A stretch of 30,139 nucleotides of DNA, taken from NCBI GenBank assembly GCA_028876035.1, contig JAGWTK010000003.1, positions 1-30,139 on the forward strand, written 5' to 3'. This stretch comes from Bacteroidota bacterium. Lineage in GTDB: Bacteria > Bacteroidota > Bacteroidia > Chitinophagales > Chitinophagaceae. Positions within the stretch are counted from its first letter, which is position 1. Every line of letters begins with the position of its first letter. The notes beneath the pieces are model-generated. The model made no database searches. It was not told where the DNA came from and worked only from the letters and a program-made list of their open reading frames with translations. This document shows, in pieces, positions 14,293 to 22,079 of this stretch. A program made the translations under genes and the position numbers.

Positions 14293-16113
14293 ATGTGTAA
14301 ACAGTGGTCTTTTTTATGGTTTTTCTTGTTGCTGCTGTCCGTGAGGCCGGTATGCGCGCAGGCAAAATTTGTTACCCAGCTCAGCGAAAAGGAGATTGGG
14401 AAGAATGACTATGTTGAAGTGCAGTTCATGGTACAAAATGCTACTTCCGTGGAATCGATCACGCCGCCGCCTTTTACGGGTTTTTCCGTGGTAAGCGGAC
14501 CGATGCAACAAAGCGGTATGAGTGTGGTAAACGGTGCTGTATCAAAATCGGAGGGGATTTCCTATGTGCTAAAGCCTCATGCGCCCGGTACCTATACCAT
14601 CGCTGGTGCGTCGGCACTGGTAGATGGCAAACCGATGCGTTCAAACAACGTTCGGTTGGTGGTGAACAATTCAACCAGCACACATCCATCTTCCCCTGCC
14701 AACCCCCTGTATGGTTTTAATGCGCCCGAAGAAGAACCCGTGGTGGATGAAGAATTCGCATTGCGCAAGAATGAATCTGCCGCGGCGCATATCAGGGATA
14801 ACCTTTTTGTAAAACTGGAGGTGAGCAAGACCAGCTGCTATGTCGGCGAACCCATTGTTGCTACCTATAAATTGTATTCACGCCTTCGTTCCGAATCCAG
14901 GATAACCAAACGCCCGTCTCTCGCCAACTTCAGCGTTTATGATATGATACAGCCTGATGCGCTGGGCCCCTCGCGGGAAGTATTGAAAGGAAAGGCCTAC
15001 AATGTGCACGTGGTAAGAAAAGTGCAGCTGTATCCGTTACAGGACGGCAGTTTTGAGCTGGAGCCAATGGAAGTAGACAATACCGTGGGATTTCTCCGGC
15101 TCGAAGAAGATAACAGCCGTTATTCGATGCAGCAACTGGTAGATGCTTATATGAACGGAGTGATCGGTGGTCACCAGGAAGATCAGAAAGTCACGCTCAG
15201 TTCAAAGCCGGTGACGATTACGGTAAAACCGTTGCCAGCCGCAGGAAAACCTGACGGATTTGATGGCGCTGTCGGAAAATTTTCCATCCGCGCTGATGTG
15301 CTGGAAAAACAACTGTCGTCCGGCGAAACCGGCAATTTACAAATCGTACTCGAGGGCGATGGAAACATTCCGTTGATCAACGCACCTTCCGTGTCGTGGC
15401 CGGCCGCTGTGGAAGGATTTGAACCCATTGTAAAAGAGAATGCCGATCATACCGTTGCTCCCATGCACGGGAATAAGGTATTTACGTATAGCTTCAGTGT
15501 GCAAAACCCCGGCGTGGTAACCATTCCACCCGTTTCATTTTCTTATTTTGATCCGGCGGCGAATGCGTATAAAACGATTCAGACAGATGCTATCCTGCTG
15601 AATGTAAAAAAAGGCAAAGCCAGGCGCGCGTCGAAGCCAGGGATAGTTGCAAAGGAAGCATCCTCTCCCGATAAATGGTTGTATGCCGGAGCTGCTACCC
15701 TATTCGTCCTGGTGGTACTCGCGGCATTCTTCCTGCTCAAACGCAAAAAGCCGGCAAAGTCCGTCGCACCCGTTGTGCAGGAATCATTGCCGGTGATACC
15801 GGAAAAGGTCGATTGGCTGGCAGCTGCGCGGGCGTCATTGGCAGCGGGAGAGAGTCAGGCTTTTTATCGTCATACTGAAAAAGCATTGTGGAATTTCCTG
15901 TCGGAAAAGCTATCCCTCAACGCAAGTCAGTTAAATAAAACAGAAGTAAGCCGGTTGTTGCAGTCGCGCGATACCAATCCGCTTTTGCTGGTGTTGCTGG
16001 AGGAGGTAATGAATGATTGCCAGCTGGCCCTGTATACCCCGGATCACAGCGAGCAGGACATGCGCATTACACTGTCAAAAGCAGAACAGTTCATCGCAGG
16101 CATGGAAGGATGA
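14293..16113 (+). CDS. batD: BatD family protein (aerotolerance-type)
   Basis: This 606-aa protein has a signal peptide (MCKQWSFLWFFLLLLSVRPVCAQ) and several beta-rich Ig-like domains. The first contains EIGKNDYVEVQFMVQNA and FTGFSVVSGP..QSGMSVVNG, the typical BatD start, and the second begins VKLEVSKTSCYVGEPIVATYKLYS. One membrane segment (about 461-485) precedes a cytoplasmic helical tail containing WLAAARASLAAGESQAFYRHTEKALW. BatD accompanies MoxR/BatA/BatB systems; here it stands alone, and BatA-like genes lie 12 kb away on the other strand. The start at 14293 fits both the signal peptide and the promoter; an upstream in-frame ATG at 14254 lies inside the promoter. Confidence 0.9.
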   Translation: MCKQWSFLWFFLLLLSVRPVCAQAKFVTQLSEKEIGKNDYVEVQFMVQNATSVESITPPPFTGFSVVSGPMQQSGMSVVNGAVSKSEGISYVLKPHAPGTYTIAGASALVDGKPMRSNNVRLVVNNSTSTHPSSPANPLYGFNAPEEEPVVDEEFALRKNESAAAHIRDNLFVKLEVSKTSCYVGEPIVATYKLYSRLRSESRITKRPSLANFSVYDMIQPDALGPSREVLKGKAYNVHVVRKVQLYPLQDGSFELEPMEVDNTVGFLRLEEDNSRYSMQQLVDAYMNGVIGGHQEDQKVTLSSKPVTITVKPLPAAGKPDGFDGAVGKFSIRADVLEKQLSSGETGNLQIVLEGDGNIPLINAPSVSWPAAVEGFEPIVKENADHTVAPMHGNKVFTYSFSVQNPGVVTIPPVSFSYFDPAANAYKTIQTDAILLNVKKGKARRASKPGIVAKEASSPDKWLYAGAATLFVLVVLAAFFLLKRKKPAKSVAPVVQESLPVIPEKVDWLAAARASLAAGESQAFYRHTEKALWNFLSEKLSLNASQLNKTEVSRLLQSRDTNPLLLVLLEEVMNDCQLALYTPDHSEQDMRITLSKAEQFIAGMEG

Positions 16114-16124
16114 TACCGGTGCAG

Positions 16125-16838
16125 TTATCCTGCCGGCTCACTGTATTTATAGCCTACACCTCTTACTGAATGGAAGTATTGCGGGTTGCGGCTGTCTTCT
16201 TCAAAATATTTTCTGAAACTCAGTATAAAATTGTCGATGGTGCGGGTAGTGGGATAGACACTGTATCCCCAGACTGTCTGCAGGATCTTTTCCCTCGGCA
16301 CTACTTCGTTCTTGTTTTCAAATAACAGGCGTAGCAGCATTGCTTCTTTCTTGCTCAATTGAATGTGTTCCCCATTTTTGTTAACTGCCTGCTGGGCGCG
16401 GAAGTCGACCGCATTTTTGCCGAAACGATAGAGATCACCAATGGTGTCTTTGTCCTGCAGCTTTTTGTTTTTATCAATTAGCTTTTGTACGCGGAGTAAT
16501 AACTCTTCCAGGTTAAAGGGTTTGGTAAGGTAGTCGTCGGCTCCTTTTTTCAGGCCCATTACGCGATCGGCGGAATTGCCTTTGGCGCTGAGAATAAGTA
16601 CCGGAACGCTGATGTTCTGTACGCGCATGTTTTCGAGCACTTCAAAACCGTCCATTTCCGGCAGCATGATGTCCAGGATCATCAGGTCGAAATACTGGCT
16701 CTGCAATGCTTTCAAAGCTTGCTTGCCATCGGTAGCGGACACTACCTGGTAGCCTTCGAGCTCGAGGTTTAGTTTGAGTGCTTCCTGCAGGTTTTCCTCA
16801 TCTTCTGCGAGCAGGATGGTTGTTTCGTTATTGCTCAT
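16125..16838 (-). CDS. OmpR/PhoB-family response regulator
   Basis: This 237-aa protein has an N-terminal receiver domain with acidic pocket Glu12/Asp13, phosphoacceptor Asp56 (LILDIMLPEMDG), Ser84 and Lys106 (YLTKPFN). A C-terminal winged-helix DNA-binding domain follows (about 135-235), with LSKKEAMLLRLLFENKNEVVPRE and the typical TRTIDNFILSFRKYFEEDSRNP.YFHSVRGVGYKY ending. It overlaps the kinase gene upstream by 4 bp (ATGA), so the two are translationally coupled. It is the last gene of the yicC-gldH-kinase-regulator series and ends 11 bp from the 3' end of batD, which converges on it. Confidence 0.95.
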   Translation of the reverse strand: MSNNETTILLAEDEENLQEALKLNLELEGYQVVSATDGKQALKALQSQYFDLMILDIMLPEMDGFEVLENMRVQNISVPVLILSAKGNSADRVMGLKKGADDYLTKPFNLEELLLRVQKLIDKNKKLQDKDTIGDLYRFGKNAVDFRAQQAVNKNGEHIQLSKKEAMLLRLLFENKNEVVPREKILQTVWGYSVYPTTRTIDNFILSFRKYFEEDSRNPQYFHSVRGVGYKYSEPAG

Positions 16839-17803
16839 GACAAGAATTGCACCGTAAAAATAGTACCGGATGGCCGATTATCGCTGATAGAAATCGTTGC
16901 CTTATGGTCTTCTGCGATTTTTTTGCAGAGGTAGAGGCCGAGACCCGTTCCTTTCGTTTTCCTCACCTGTTCGTTACCGATGCGATAGAAGCGCCCGAAC
17001 ACTTTTTTCTTTTCTGCTGCTGGTATGCCAGGGCCTTCATCCGCGCAGGCCAGGGTTACCCTGTTGTCGCTTCGTTGCACCGATAGCCGGATCAACGCGC
17101 CCTCGGTTGTATACTTCACTGCATTGTCGAGAAGGTTATTGACCAGTATCTGCAACAAAAGGGCATCGCCGTTCAGGTCTGCGTCTTCGCTGATTGATTT
17201 TTCCCATTTTCTTGCCGGGAAGCGGTTTGCATAATCAGTAAAACAACGGGCAGCGAGGGAAGAAAAGTCGAGTTCTTCTTTGTTGAAATGATAGCCGCCG
17301 CCTTCGAGCTGCGAAGAGATGAGAATATTATTCGTAAGGGTATTGAGTCGGTTGGTTTCCTGGATGGTGGCCTGTATCAGTTTTTGCTGCCTGCTTTCAT
17401 CGAGCCGGTGCTTCTGCAATGTTTCCAGGTTGAGCTTGGACACAGCGATCGGCGTTTTCAATTCATGTGTAATGGCCATCATGAAGTTCTGCTGCTGTTG
17501 AGCCATCTTCAGTTGCCGGCGGACGGCACGGTATACAAATACAGCGCCTACTAAAATCACCAGCAGGAAGATGGAACCCTCCCCAATGTATTGGGCGTGT
17601 TTTCTTCTTTCGTCGGTGATGATGGCGGCCGATTTGGAAAGGTAAGCGGGATCGCCGGCCTGCAGTTCAGCCAGCTTATCCATACTCATTTGATGCGTTT
17701 GCTGCTGCAGTGCAATGAACCACCATATCAATGCTGCAATGATATAAAACAGCAGGAACCAGTATACGATGGTGGCAGTGGCCAGTTTTTTCTTTCGTAA
17801 CAT
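16835..17803 (-). CDS. Sensor histidine kinase
   Basis: This 322-aa membrane kinase is partner to the regulator it overlaps. Two membrane segments (about 12-31 and 77-92) flank a short periplasmic loop of some 45 residues, with no recognisable sensor domain or HAMP domain. The H-box ITHELKTPIA carries His113. The ATPase domain has the N-box (ILVNNLLDNAVKYT), G1 (DEGPGIP), F-box (FGRFYRI) and G2 (GTGLGLYLCKKI). The size and layout resemble the small RprX-type kinases of Bacteroidota, but the signal is unknown. It starts 24 bp after gldH. Confidence 0.94.
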   Translation of the reverse strand: MLRKKKLATATIVYWFLLFYIIAALIWWFIALQQQTHQMSMDKLAELQAGDPAYLSKSAAIITDERRKHAQYIGEGSIFLLVILVGAVFVYRAVRRQLKMAQQQQNFMMAITHELKTPIAVSKLNLETLQKHRLDESRQQKLIQATIQETNRLNTLTNNILISSQLEGGGYHFNKEELDFSSLAARCFTDYANRFPARKWEKSISEDADLNGDALLLQILVNNLLDNAVKYTTEGALIRLSVQRSDNRVTLACADEGPGIPAAEKKKVFGRFYRIGNEQVRKTKGTGLGLYLCKKIAEDHKATISISDNRPSGTIFTVQFLS

Positions 17804-17827
17804 GACTGATGGAAGGGTTGCGCCCTG

Positions 17828-18301
17828 TTAAGGCTGTTTCTCCACCCGGATGCCTGCATTCAGTACGTGTTGCAGCGGATCCTGCCGCATGATTTGTTCG
17901 AGGGTGAAGGTATAGTTGCCGCTTTTGCGGAATCGGAATGCCCCTTCTGTAATGGGGATACGTTGTTCCCAGATATCATCCATACCGGTGCCCAGCCAGC
18001 CCTGCGTAGTATTGGCCAGGGAAAGATCGAGCTGTTGTGTATAAGTGGTATCCGGTCCCTGCCGTGAAAGTTTCAGCCAGATATTATTGAATCGATACGC
18101 ATCGGTATGCCGTATCACCACATAGAGATTGTACAGCGCTGTTGTATCGGAAATGGTAAACGTGAAGCTGGGATGGTTACTGCTTTCCCAGGCATGGTTT
18201 TTAAATGAAGCGTTCTTCTCAAATACGCCCAGCTGGGTACAACCTGCCAGCAGGAAGGCTGCAGCAGTGATGGGCAGGAGGGCTTTGTACAGTGCGTTCA
18301 T
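17828..18301 (-). CDS. gldH: Gliding motility lipoprotein GldH
   Basis: This 157-aa lipoprotein has a signal peptide MNALYKALLPITAAAFLLAGC with lipobox Cys21. The mature part matches GldH: an early NHAWESSNHPSFTFTISDTTALYNLYVVIRHTDAYRFNNIWL stretch and a later WLGTGMDDIWEQRIPI. GldH belongs to the set of lipoproteins needed for gliding in Flavobacterium and is found widely in Bacteroidota with type IX secretion, including non-gliders. I chose the ATG at 18301, which gives a standard signal peptide; another in-frame ATG lies six codons upstream. It lies between yicC (33 bp upstream) and the histidine kinase. Confidence 0.9.
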   Translation of the reverse strand: MNALYKALLPITAAAFLLAGCTQLGVFEKNASFKNHAWESSNHPSFTFTISDTTALYNLYVVIRHTDAYRFNNIWLKLSRQGPDTTYTQQLDLSLANTTQGWLGTGMDDIWEQRIPITEGAFRFRKSGNYTFTLEQIMRQDPLQHVLNAGIRVEKQP

Positions 18302-18334
18302 GGGATAAAAATAGTACATGATTCGGTTATGCCA

Positions 18335-19210
18335 TTACAGCACATTCAATACCTGCTCCTTGGCTTTTTCCAGTTCGTCCTTCATCATCACCACGCATTT
18401 TTGAATGGTGGCGTCATAGGCTTTGGCACCAGTGGTATTGATTTCGCGGCCAATCTCCTGGAGTAAGAACGAAAGCTTTTTGCCTTTTTCTTCGGAATCT
18501 TCTCCCAGCAGGGCGATAAAATAGTCGCAATGGTTTTTAAGCCGCACCTGTTCTTCGCTGATGTCTATTTTTTCGATGTAATAGATAATTTCCTGCTCCA
18601 GGCGGTTGGAGTCGTAGTTCTCCTTGCCCACGTTTTCTTCGAGCAGTTTGATCAGTCCCTCTTTGATCTTCACCTTGCGCTGGGGTTCCAGGGCTGAAAT
18701 GGTTTCCTGCTGCGCCCGGATATTATTGATGCGCAGGATCAGGTCGGCTTCCAGTGATTTGCCTTCCTCCAGGCGATGATTATTCAGGTCTTTGATGGCT
18801 TCTTCTATGATGGCGGCAAAAACTTTCCATTCTTCTGCTGTGAGCGTTTCGCCGGTTGGTGTAATCACTTCCGGTAGTTTGAGCAAGGTGCTTAGTACCG
18901 CAGAAGGATCCAGATTAAGTTCTGCCGAGAGCGCAGCAATGGGCTTATAATAAGCTTTAGCCAGCTCCGTATTAATGCTTACTGGCTTACTGGCGCCGCT
19001 TTCTTTCAGGGAGATGGTACAATCGATGCTGCCACGGCCCAACTGCTTGGAGATGATTTTACGGATGTCAAATTCGAACGGCTTGAGAAAGGCCGGCATC
19101 TTCAGCATCAGTTCAAACTGTTTTCCGTTCAGGGATTTTACATCGATCATGAAAGTCTTATCGCCCACCGTTTTTTCCGCTCGTCCAAAGCCAGTCATAG
19201 ATTTCAGCAT
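18335..19210 (-). CDS. YicC family protein (stress-induced endoribonuclease family)
   Basis: This 291-aa cytoplasmic protein begins with the family signature MLKSMTGFGRAEKT. Its C-terminal domain (about 205-291) includes NRLEQEIIYYIEKIDISEEQVRLKNHCDYF and the ending GREINTTGAKAYDATIQKCVVMMKDELEKAKEQVLNVL. This is a textbook YicC/DUF1732 arrangement, and family members have been shown to act as endoribonucleases. I chose the ATG at 19210 because it gives the exact family start; an ATG two codons upstream is possible. It is the first gene of a four-gene minus-strand series. In other bacteria it often precedes gmk, which is not the case here. Confidence 0.93.
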   Translation of the reverse strand: MLKSMTGFGRAEKTVGDKTFMIDVKSLNGKQFELMLKMPAFLKPFEFDIRKIISKQLGRGSIDCTISLKESGASKPVSINTELAKAYYKPIAALSAELNLDPSAVLSTLLKLPEVITPTGETLTAEEWKVFAAIIEEAIKDLNNHRLEEGKSLEADLILRINNIRAQQETISALEPQRKVKIKEGLIKLLEENVGKENYDSNRLEQEIIYYIEKIDISEEQVRLKNHCDYFIALLGEDSEEKGKKLSFLLQEIGREINTTGAKAYDATIQKCVVMMKDELEKAKEQVLNVL

Positions 19211-19362
19211 GGTCATCAATTTTAAGCAAGGTAAAGGAATTGTTTTATAAATGGGAGTTGAATCGCATCGAGCTGGCTTGTGCAGCGGCTTTCATGCTAT
19301 TGTAGCAGAAAAAGCAGGTTGCGTGTAAGCGCGTAAAGATGATATTGAAAACAGGAAGACAT

Positions 19363-19436
19363 AAAAAAAGCCCCCGATGAATCGGGAGCTTTATTATTTG
19401 GATGGGTTAGTAAGTACCAGGAAATAGAATTTCCCT
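19363..19436 (-). ncRNA. Candidate small RNA of about 74 nt
   Basis: On the minus strand a Bacteroidota-type promoter (19469-19440) is followed by a 5' hairpin: GGAAAT (19433-19428) pairs with ATTTCC (19424-19419) around TCT. A single-stranded A/U-rich stretch follows, then a strong hairpin (19392-19366) with a run of seven T. No ORF of useful length fits inside. This arrangement is what a stand-alone sRNA gene looks like. No known RNA family was recognised. A short leader for yicC is less likely because the terminator separates them. Confidence 0.5.
19366..19392 (-). terminator. Terminator of the candidate small RNA
   Basis: On the minus strand AAAGCTCCCGA pairs with TCGGGGGCTTT (one mismatch) around a TTCA loop, followed by seven T (19369-19363). 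The plus strand has only an interrupted T-run, so the minus orientation is favoured. Confidence 0.75.
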
Positions 19437-19439
19437 GCA

Positions 19440-19469
19440 CAATATTAAAATATATTTTCCCGATACAAA
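19440..19469 (-). promoter_or_regulatory. Promoter of the candidate small RNA
   Basis: Read on the minus strand, TTTG (19469-19466) is followed after 18 nt by TAATATTG (19447-19440), one mismatch from TAnnTTTG. No coding gene begins downstream before the terminator. Confidence 0.5.
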
Positions 19470-19802
19470 AAAATTTTTCAATATTTTTTATGCACATTTT
19501 ATTTTATGCTGTGGATAATAGCGGTCTTATCTGGCGTATCAACGATGCGTCTGATGCTGTTTGTACAACCGCTTTCATTCGATGAAAAAAGTACCTGCCC
19601 TGAAACCCTTTATTCATGCATGTTTCAGCAGACACAGTATTTTACTTTCTTCAATGCAAGAGGTGCATTGCGGTGATAGCAAACACGAACTTCAGGTATC
19701 TGTAACGATTCGTTAAAAGCGACTGATAGTCGTCATACATCCCTGGATTGGTAAAAACGTACTGGATTTCCCGGGGAAGAACGATGTACAAGCCATCTGC
19801 TT
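19470..19802. other. Non-coding gap upstream of the lpxD-like gene
   Basis: No gene, RNA or repeat is supported here beyond the promoter at its right end. The first part (19470-19510) is very A/T-rich. The minus-strand reading frame that crosses 19651-20283 is antisense to the lpxD-like gene and shows no domain features. Confidence 0.5.
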
Positions 19803-19810
19803 TACTTTTG
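19803..19810 (+). promoter_or_regulatory. TAnnTTTG -7 element for the lpxD-like gene
   Basis: TACTTTTG is an exact match ending 14 nt before the ATG at 19825. No -33 TTG is found at the expected spacing. Confidence 0.5.
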
Positions 19811-19824
19811 CGGAAACTGATCGC

Positions 19825-20772
19825 ATGCGTTTTCCATCTCCTGTTCCGGTGCAATGGCTGGCCGGTTTCCTCGAAGCAAAACTTATAGGCAATGAGCAAG
19901 GCCTGGTGACCGGTATCAATGAAATTCATAAGGTAGAGAAAGGTGATTGTGTATTCGTAGATCATCCGAAATACTACGAGGCTTGTTTGCAGTCGGCCGC
20001 CGATTTTATTATCATCAATAATGCAGATCAGGCTGTTCCCGGGGGGAAAGCACTGCTGGTAGTAGAACAACCCTTTGAAGCCTACCTGAAAATTGTTCGG
20101 CATTTCAGGCCTTTTCAAAAGGCTGACAGCATGGTCAGCAGCAGTGCTGTTATTGGAGAAGGAACCTATATTGCTCCCGGGGCTTTTGTTGGCAACCATG
20201 TACAGATCGGTAAGAATTGTATCATTCAGCCCAATGTAACCATTCTTGATCACTGCCTCATCGGCGACAATGTATATATCCAACCGGGTACCGTTATTGG
20301 ATCAGACGCGTTCTACTACAATGGAAAAAAGAACCGGGAATTATGGTACCGCCGAATGGAAAGCTGTGGTCGTGTTATTATCGAAGACGACGCAGAAATC
20401 GGGGCGAACTGTTCGATCGACCGTGGTGTAACACATGATACCATTATTGGAAGGGGTACAAAAATGGATAACCATATACACGTTGGGCACGATACCACCA
20501 TTGGGAAAAACTGTTTGCTGGCAGCAGATACTGCTATCGCGGGTTGTGTGACCATTGAAGACGGCGTCACCATTTGGGGACAGGTAGTCATCAACAAAAC
20601 ACTCACTATTGGCGCCAATGCGGTACTGCTCGCGAGAACAGGTGTAGGCGGCGATTTGAAAGGCAATACAACGTATTGGGGAGCGCCTGCGCAGGAAGCG
20701 GGTATAGCCCGCAGGGAACTGGTGTGGATCAAAAGAATTCCGGAGTTGTGGGAGAAGGTGATGCGGAAATAG
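19825..20772 (+). CDS. LpxD-like UDP-3-O-acylglucosamine N-acyltransferase
   Basis: This 315-aa protein has an N-terminal LpxD-type domain (about 1-105), then a left-handed beta-helix built of hexapeptide repeats (about 108-290). Examples are IGEGTYIAPGAFVGNHVQIG and IGKNCIIQPNVTILDHCLIG. His222 in HIHVGHDTTIG matches the catalytic His of LpxD. LpxD adds the second acyl chain in lipid A synthesis. It is about 25 residues shorter than typical LpxD at the C-terminus and is not beside lpxA or lpxC. It may therefore be a second paralogue with another acyl donor or sugar substrate. It has its own -7 element. Its TAG stop overlaps a heptamer-type inverted repeat. Confidence 0.88.
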   Translation: MRFPSPVPVQWLAGFLEAKLIGNEQGLVTGINEIHKVEKGDCVFVDHPKYYEACLQSAADFIIINNADQAVPGGKALLVVEQPFEAYLKIVRHFRPFQKADSMVSSSAVIGEGTYIAPGAFVGNHVQIGKNCIIQPNVTILDHCLIGDNVYIQPGTVIGSDAFYYNGKKNRELWYRRMESCGRVIIEDDAEIGANCSIDRGVTHDTIIGRGTKMDNHIHVGHDTTIGKNCLLAADTAIAGCVTIEDGVTIWGQVVINKTLTIGANAVLLARTGVGGDLKGNTTYWGAPAQEAGIARRELVWIKRIPELWEKVMRK

Positions 20773-20819
20773 CTGGTGGCTGGAATGGCTGCTGGCTGCC
20801 AGCTACCAGCTGCAAGCTT
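20771..20819. repeat. Heptamer array, GYAGCTG type (locus C, block 3), forming a 13-bp hairpin
   Basis: Seven 7-bp units begin at the last bases of the lpxD-like stop codon. On the minus strand they read GCAGCTG, GTAGCTG, GCAGCCA, GCAGCCA, matching the array at 11407-11434. The plus strand forms a 13-bp stem (20771-20783 with 20799-20811, one G-U) but has no T-run. Confidence 0.7.
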
Positions 20820-20894
20820 TGGTCGTTCGGAAAAATACGCTCATCTCCGTAGGCAAGATCGTTTTTGCTGTTGTTCTTTCGCCTTCGCGTTTTA

Positions 20895-20929
20895 ATACCC
20901 TCCTGCCCCTTACCTCACAGCTCTTACCA
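20895..20929 (-). repeat. Heptamer array, GGTAAG type (locus C, block 2)
   Basis: Read on the minus strand, the five 7-bp units are TGGTAAG, AGCTGTG, AGGTAAG, GGGCAGG and AGGGTAT. It contains AGGTAAGGGG, also present at 6792-6801, and lies 14 nt after block 1. Confidence 0.65.
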
Positions 20930-20943
20930 TTCACAGTCGAAAA

Positions 20944-20974
20944 GACTTAAAACTTACCACTTACAACTTATTAC
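20944..20974 (-). repeat. Heptamer array, GTTNTAA type (locus C, block 1)
   Basis: Read on the minus strand, the units GTTGTAA, GTGGTAA and GTTTTAA followed by GTC begin in the doubled stop (TAATAA) of the minus-strand gene ending at 20971. The tail TAAGTCTTTT matches locus A. Confidence 0.75.
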
Positions 20975-22047
20975 TCCGGAAAATAGTCATACGGCAACTC
21001 ATTCGCCAGCTTCAACCAGCTCCAGTAACCGATATTGATCACGTCGTTTTGATCATAGAAATAGCCGTTTTGCAGGATCACAAACCCATCAGAAATATCG
21101 AGGATACTGATTTGCGCACGCAGGTATTCGGGCATTTTGTTTTCCCGGAGGTATTGGATATCTGGCAGGGCGCCGGTATAGACGATCCGTAACCGGCCAT
21201 TGTAGTTAATCTCTACCTCATTGTTTTCAATCGTACGGTACAGGCTGCTATCGTAAGGGTTGGCAATGGGTGTGGTCTTTATCGGTTTGGCCACCGAGTC
21301 AACCAGTTCCAGTTTATAACCGTCCTGTTCAAGACGACGGTTGTACCAGCTACGCATGAATTGCAGGCGCGAACCAGCATAGGCTTTGGCGCGGTTTTTC
21401 TTCCACTGCAGTTTTTGCTCATCTGTTCCCGGAAGTTCTTCATAAAAAGGGAAGCCGGTGTACACGCTCATGCGGGAATTGTACTCATGTGCAAATGAAT
21501 CGAGCTGAAATTTTATTTTATACCCCAGGGCAAGGTTGATGACAATGAGATCTTCTTTTGCCTTCACCTTTAAGCGGTTTCTTTTCTTGCTGAAATAAAA
21601 TTGCAGTACTTCCGGGTTCTGAATCGTCGTTTGGGCTGCATTCGAATCATTGCCAATAAAGTTATCGGTGAGAAACTTTCCGTATTTCTGCCAGCCATCG
21701 GGCACTTCGTTGCTGCCCACTACGGCTACTTCCTGCAGACTTTTATCTTTTGGCTTAAGCGATAGGTGGATGTTGGTACTGTTGCTGCTGGGACTAATCC
21801 GCAAAGATTTTGTTTCGTAGCCGGTATAGGAAATGATAAGATCGTATCCGCCATTGGGGAGTTTCATGCTAAAGCTGCCATCACTGCCAGTGATGGTGCC
21901 CATGGTCGTATTCTGACAAAATACAGAGGCGCCCACCAATGGCGTAGTGCCGGTAGAATCGGTAATTGTACCTGAAACAGGAAAGTCCTGGGCCAGCAGG
22001 AAAATCGGAGCGAGGGTCAGCAGAAGGATAATGAATTGTTTTTTCAT
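20971..22047 (-). CDS. Secreted protein with carboxypeptidase-regulatory-like domain
   Basis: This 358-aa protein has a signal peptide MKKQFIILLLTLAPIFLLAQ. A CarboxypepD_reg-like beta-sandwich follows (about 21-105): FPVSGTITDSTGTTPLVGASVF, then GSFSMKLPNGGYDLIISYTGYETKSLRIS. This domain is common at the start of Bacteroidota outer membrane proteins, but here no TonB-dependent barrel follows. The remaining 250 residues are mixed alpha/beta with many Tyr/Asn and no family I can name. The start is set by the signal peptide; the frame is open further upstream into the epimerase gene, which ends 32 bp before this ATG, so the two are probably cotranscribed. Function unknown, envelope location likely. 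Confidence 0.85.
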   Translation of the reverse strand: MKKQFIILLLTLAPIFLLAQDFPVSGTITDSTGTTPLVGASVFCQNTTMGTITGSDGSFSMKLPNGGYDLIISYTGYETKSLRISPSSNSTNIHLSLKPKDKSLQEVAVVGSNEVPDGWQKYGKFLTDNFIGNDSNAAQTTIQNPEVLQFYFSKKRNRLKVKAKEDLIVINLALGYKIKFQLDSFAHEYNSRMSVYTGFPFYEELPGTDEQKLQWKKNRAKAYAGSRLQFMRSWYNRRLEQDGYKLELVDSVAKPIKTTPIANPYDSSLYRTIENNEVEINYNGRLRIVYTGALPDIQYLRENKMPEYLRAQISILDISDGFVILQNGYFYDQNDVINIGYWSWLKLANELPYDYFPE

Positions 22048-22079
22048 GGCTGATGTATGTATCAAAAACGCTGCCGGAG

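Noticed and set aside
19297..19497. A 66-codon minus-strand frame
   Set aside because: It runs through both the promoter and the terminator of the candidate small RNA and has no recognisable features.
19651..20283. A 210-codon open frame on the minus strand
   Set aside because: It is antisense to the clear LpxD-like gene, has no domain, no signal peptide and no promoter, and looks like a shadow frame.
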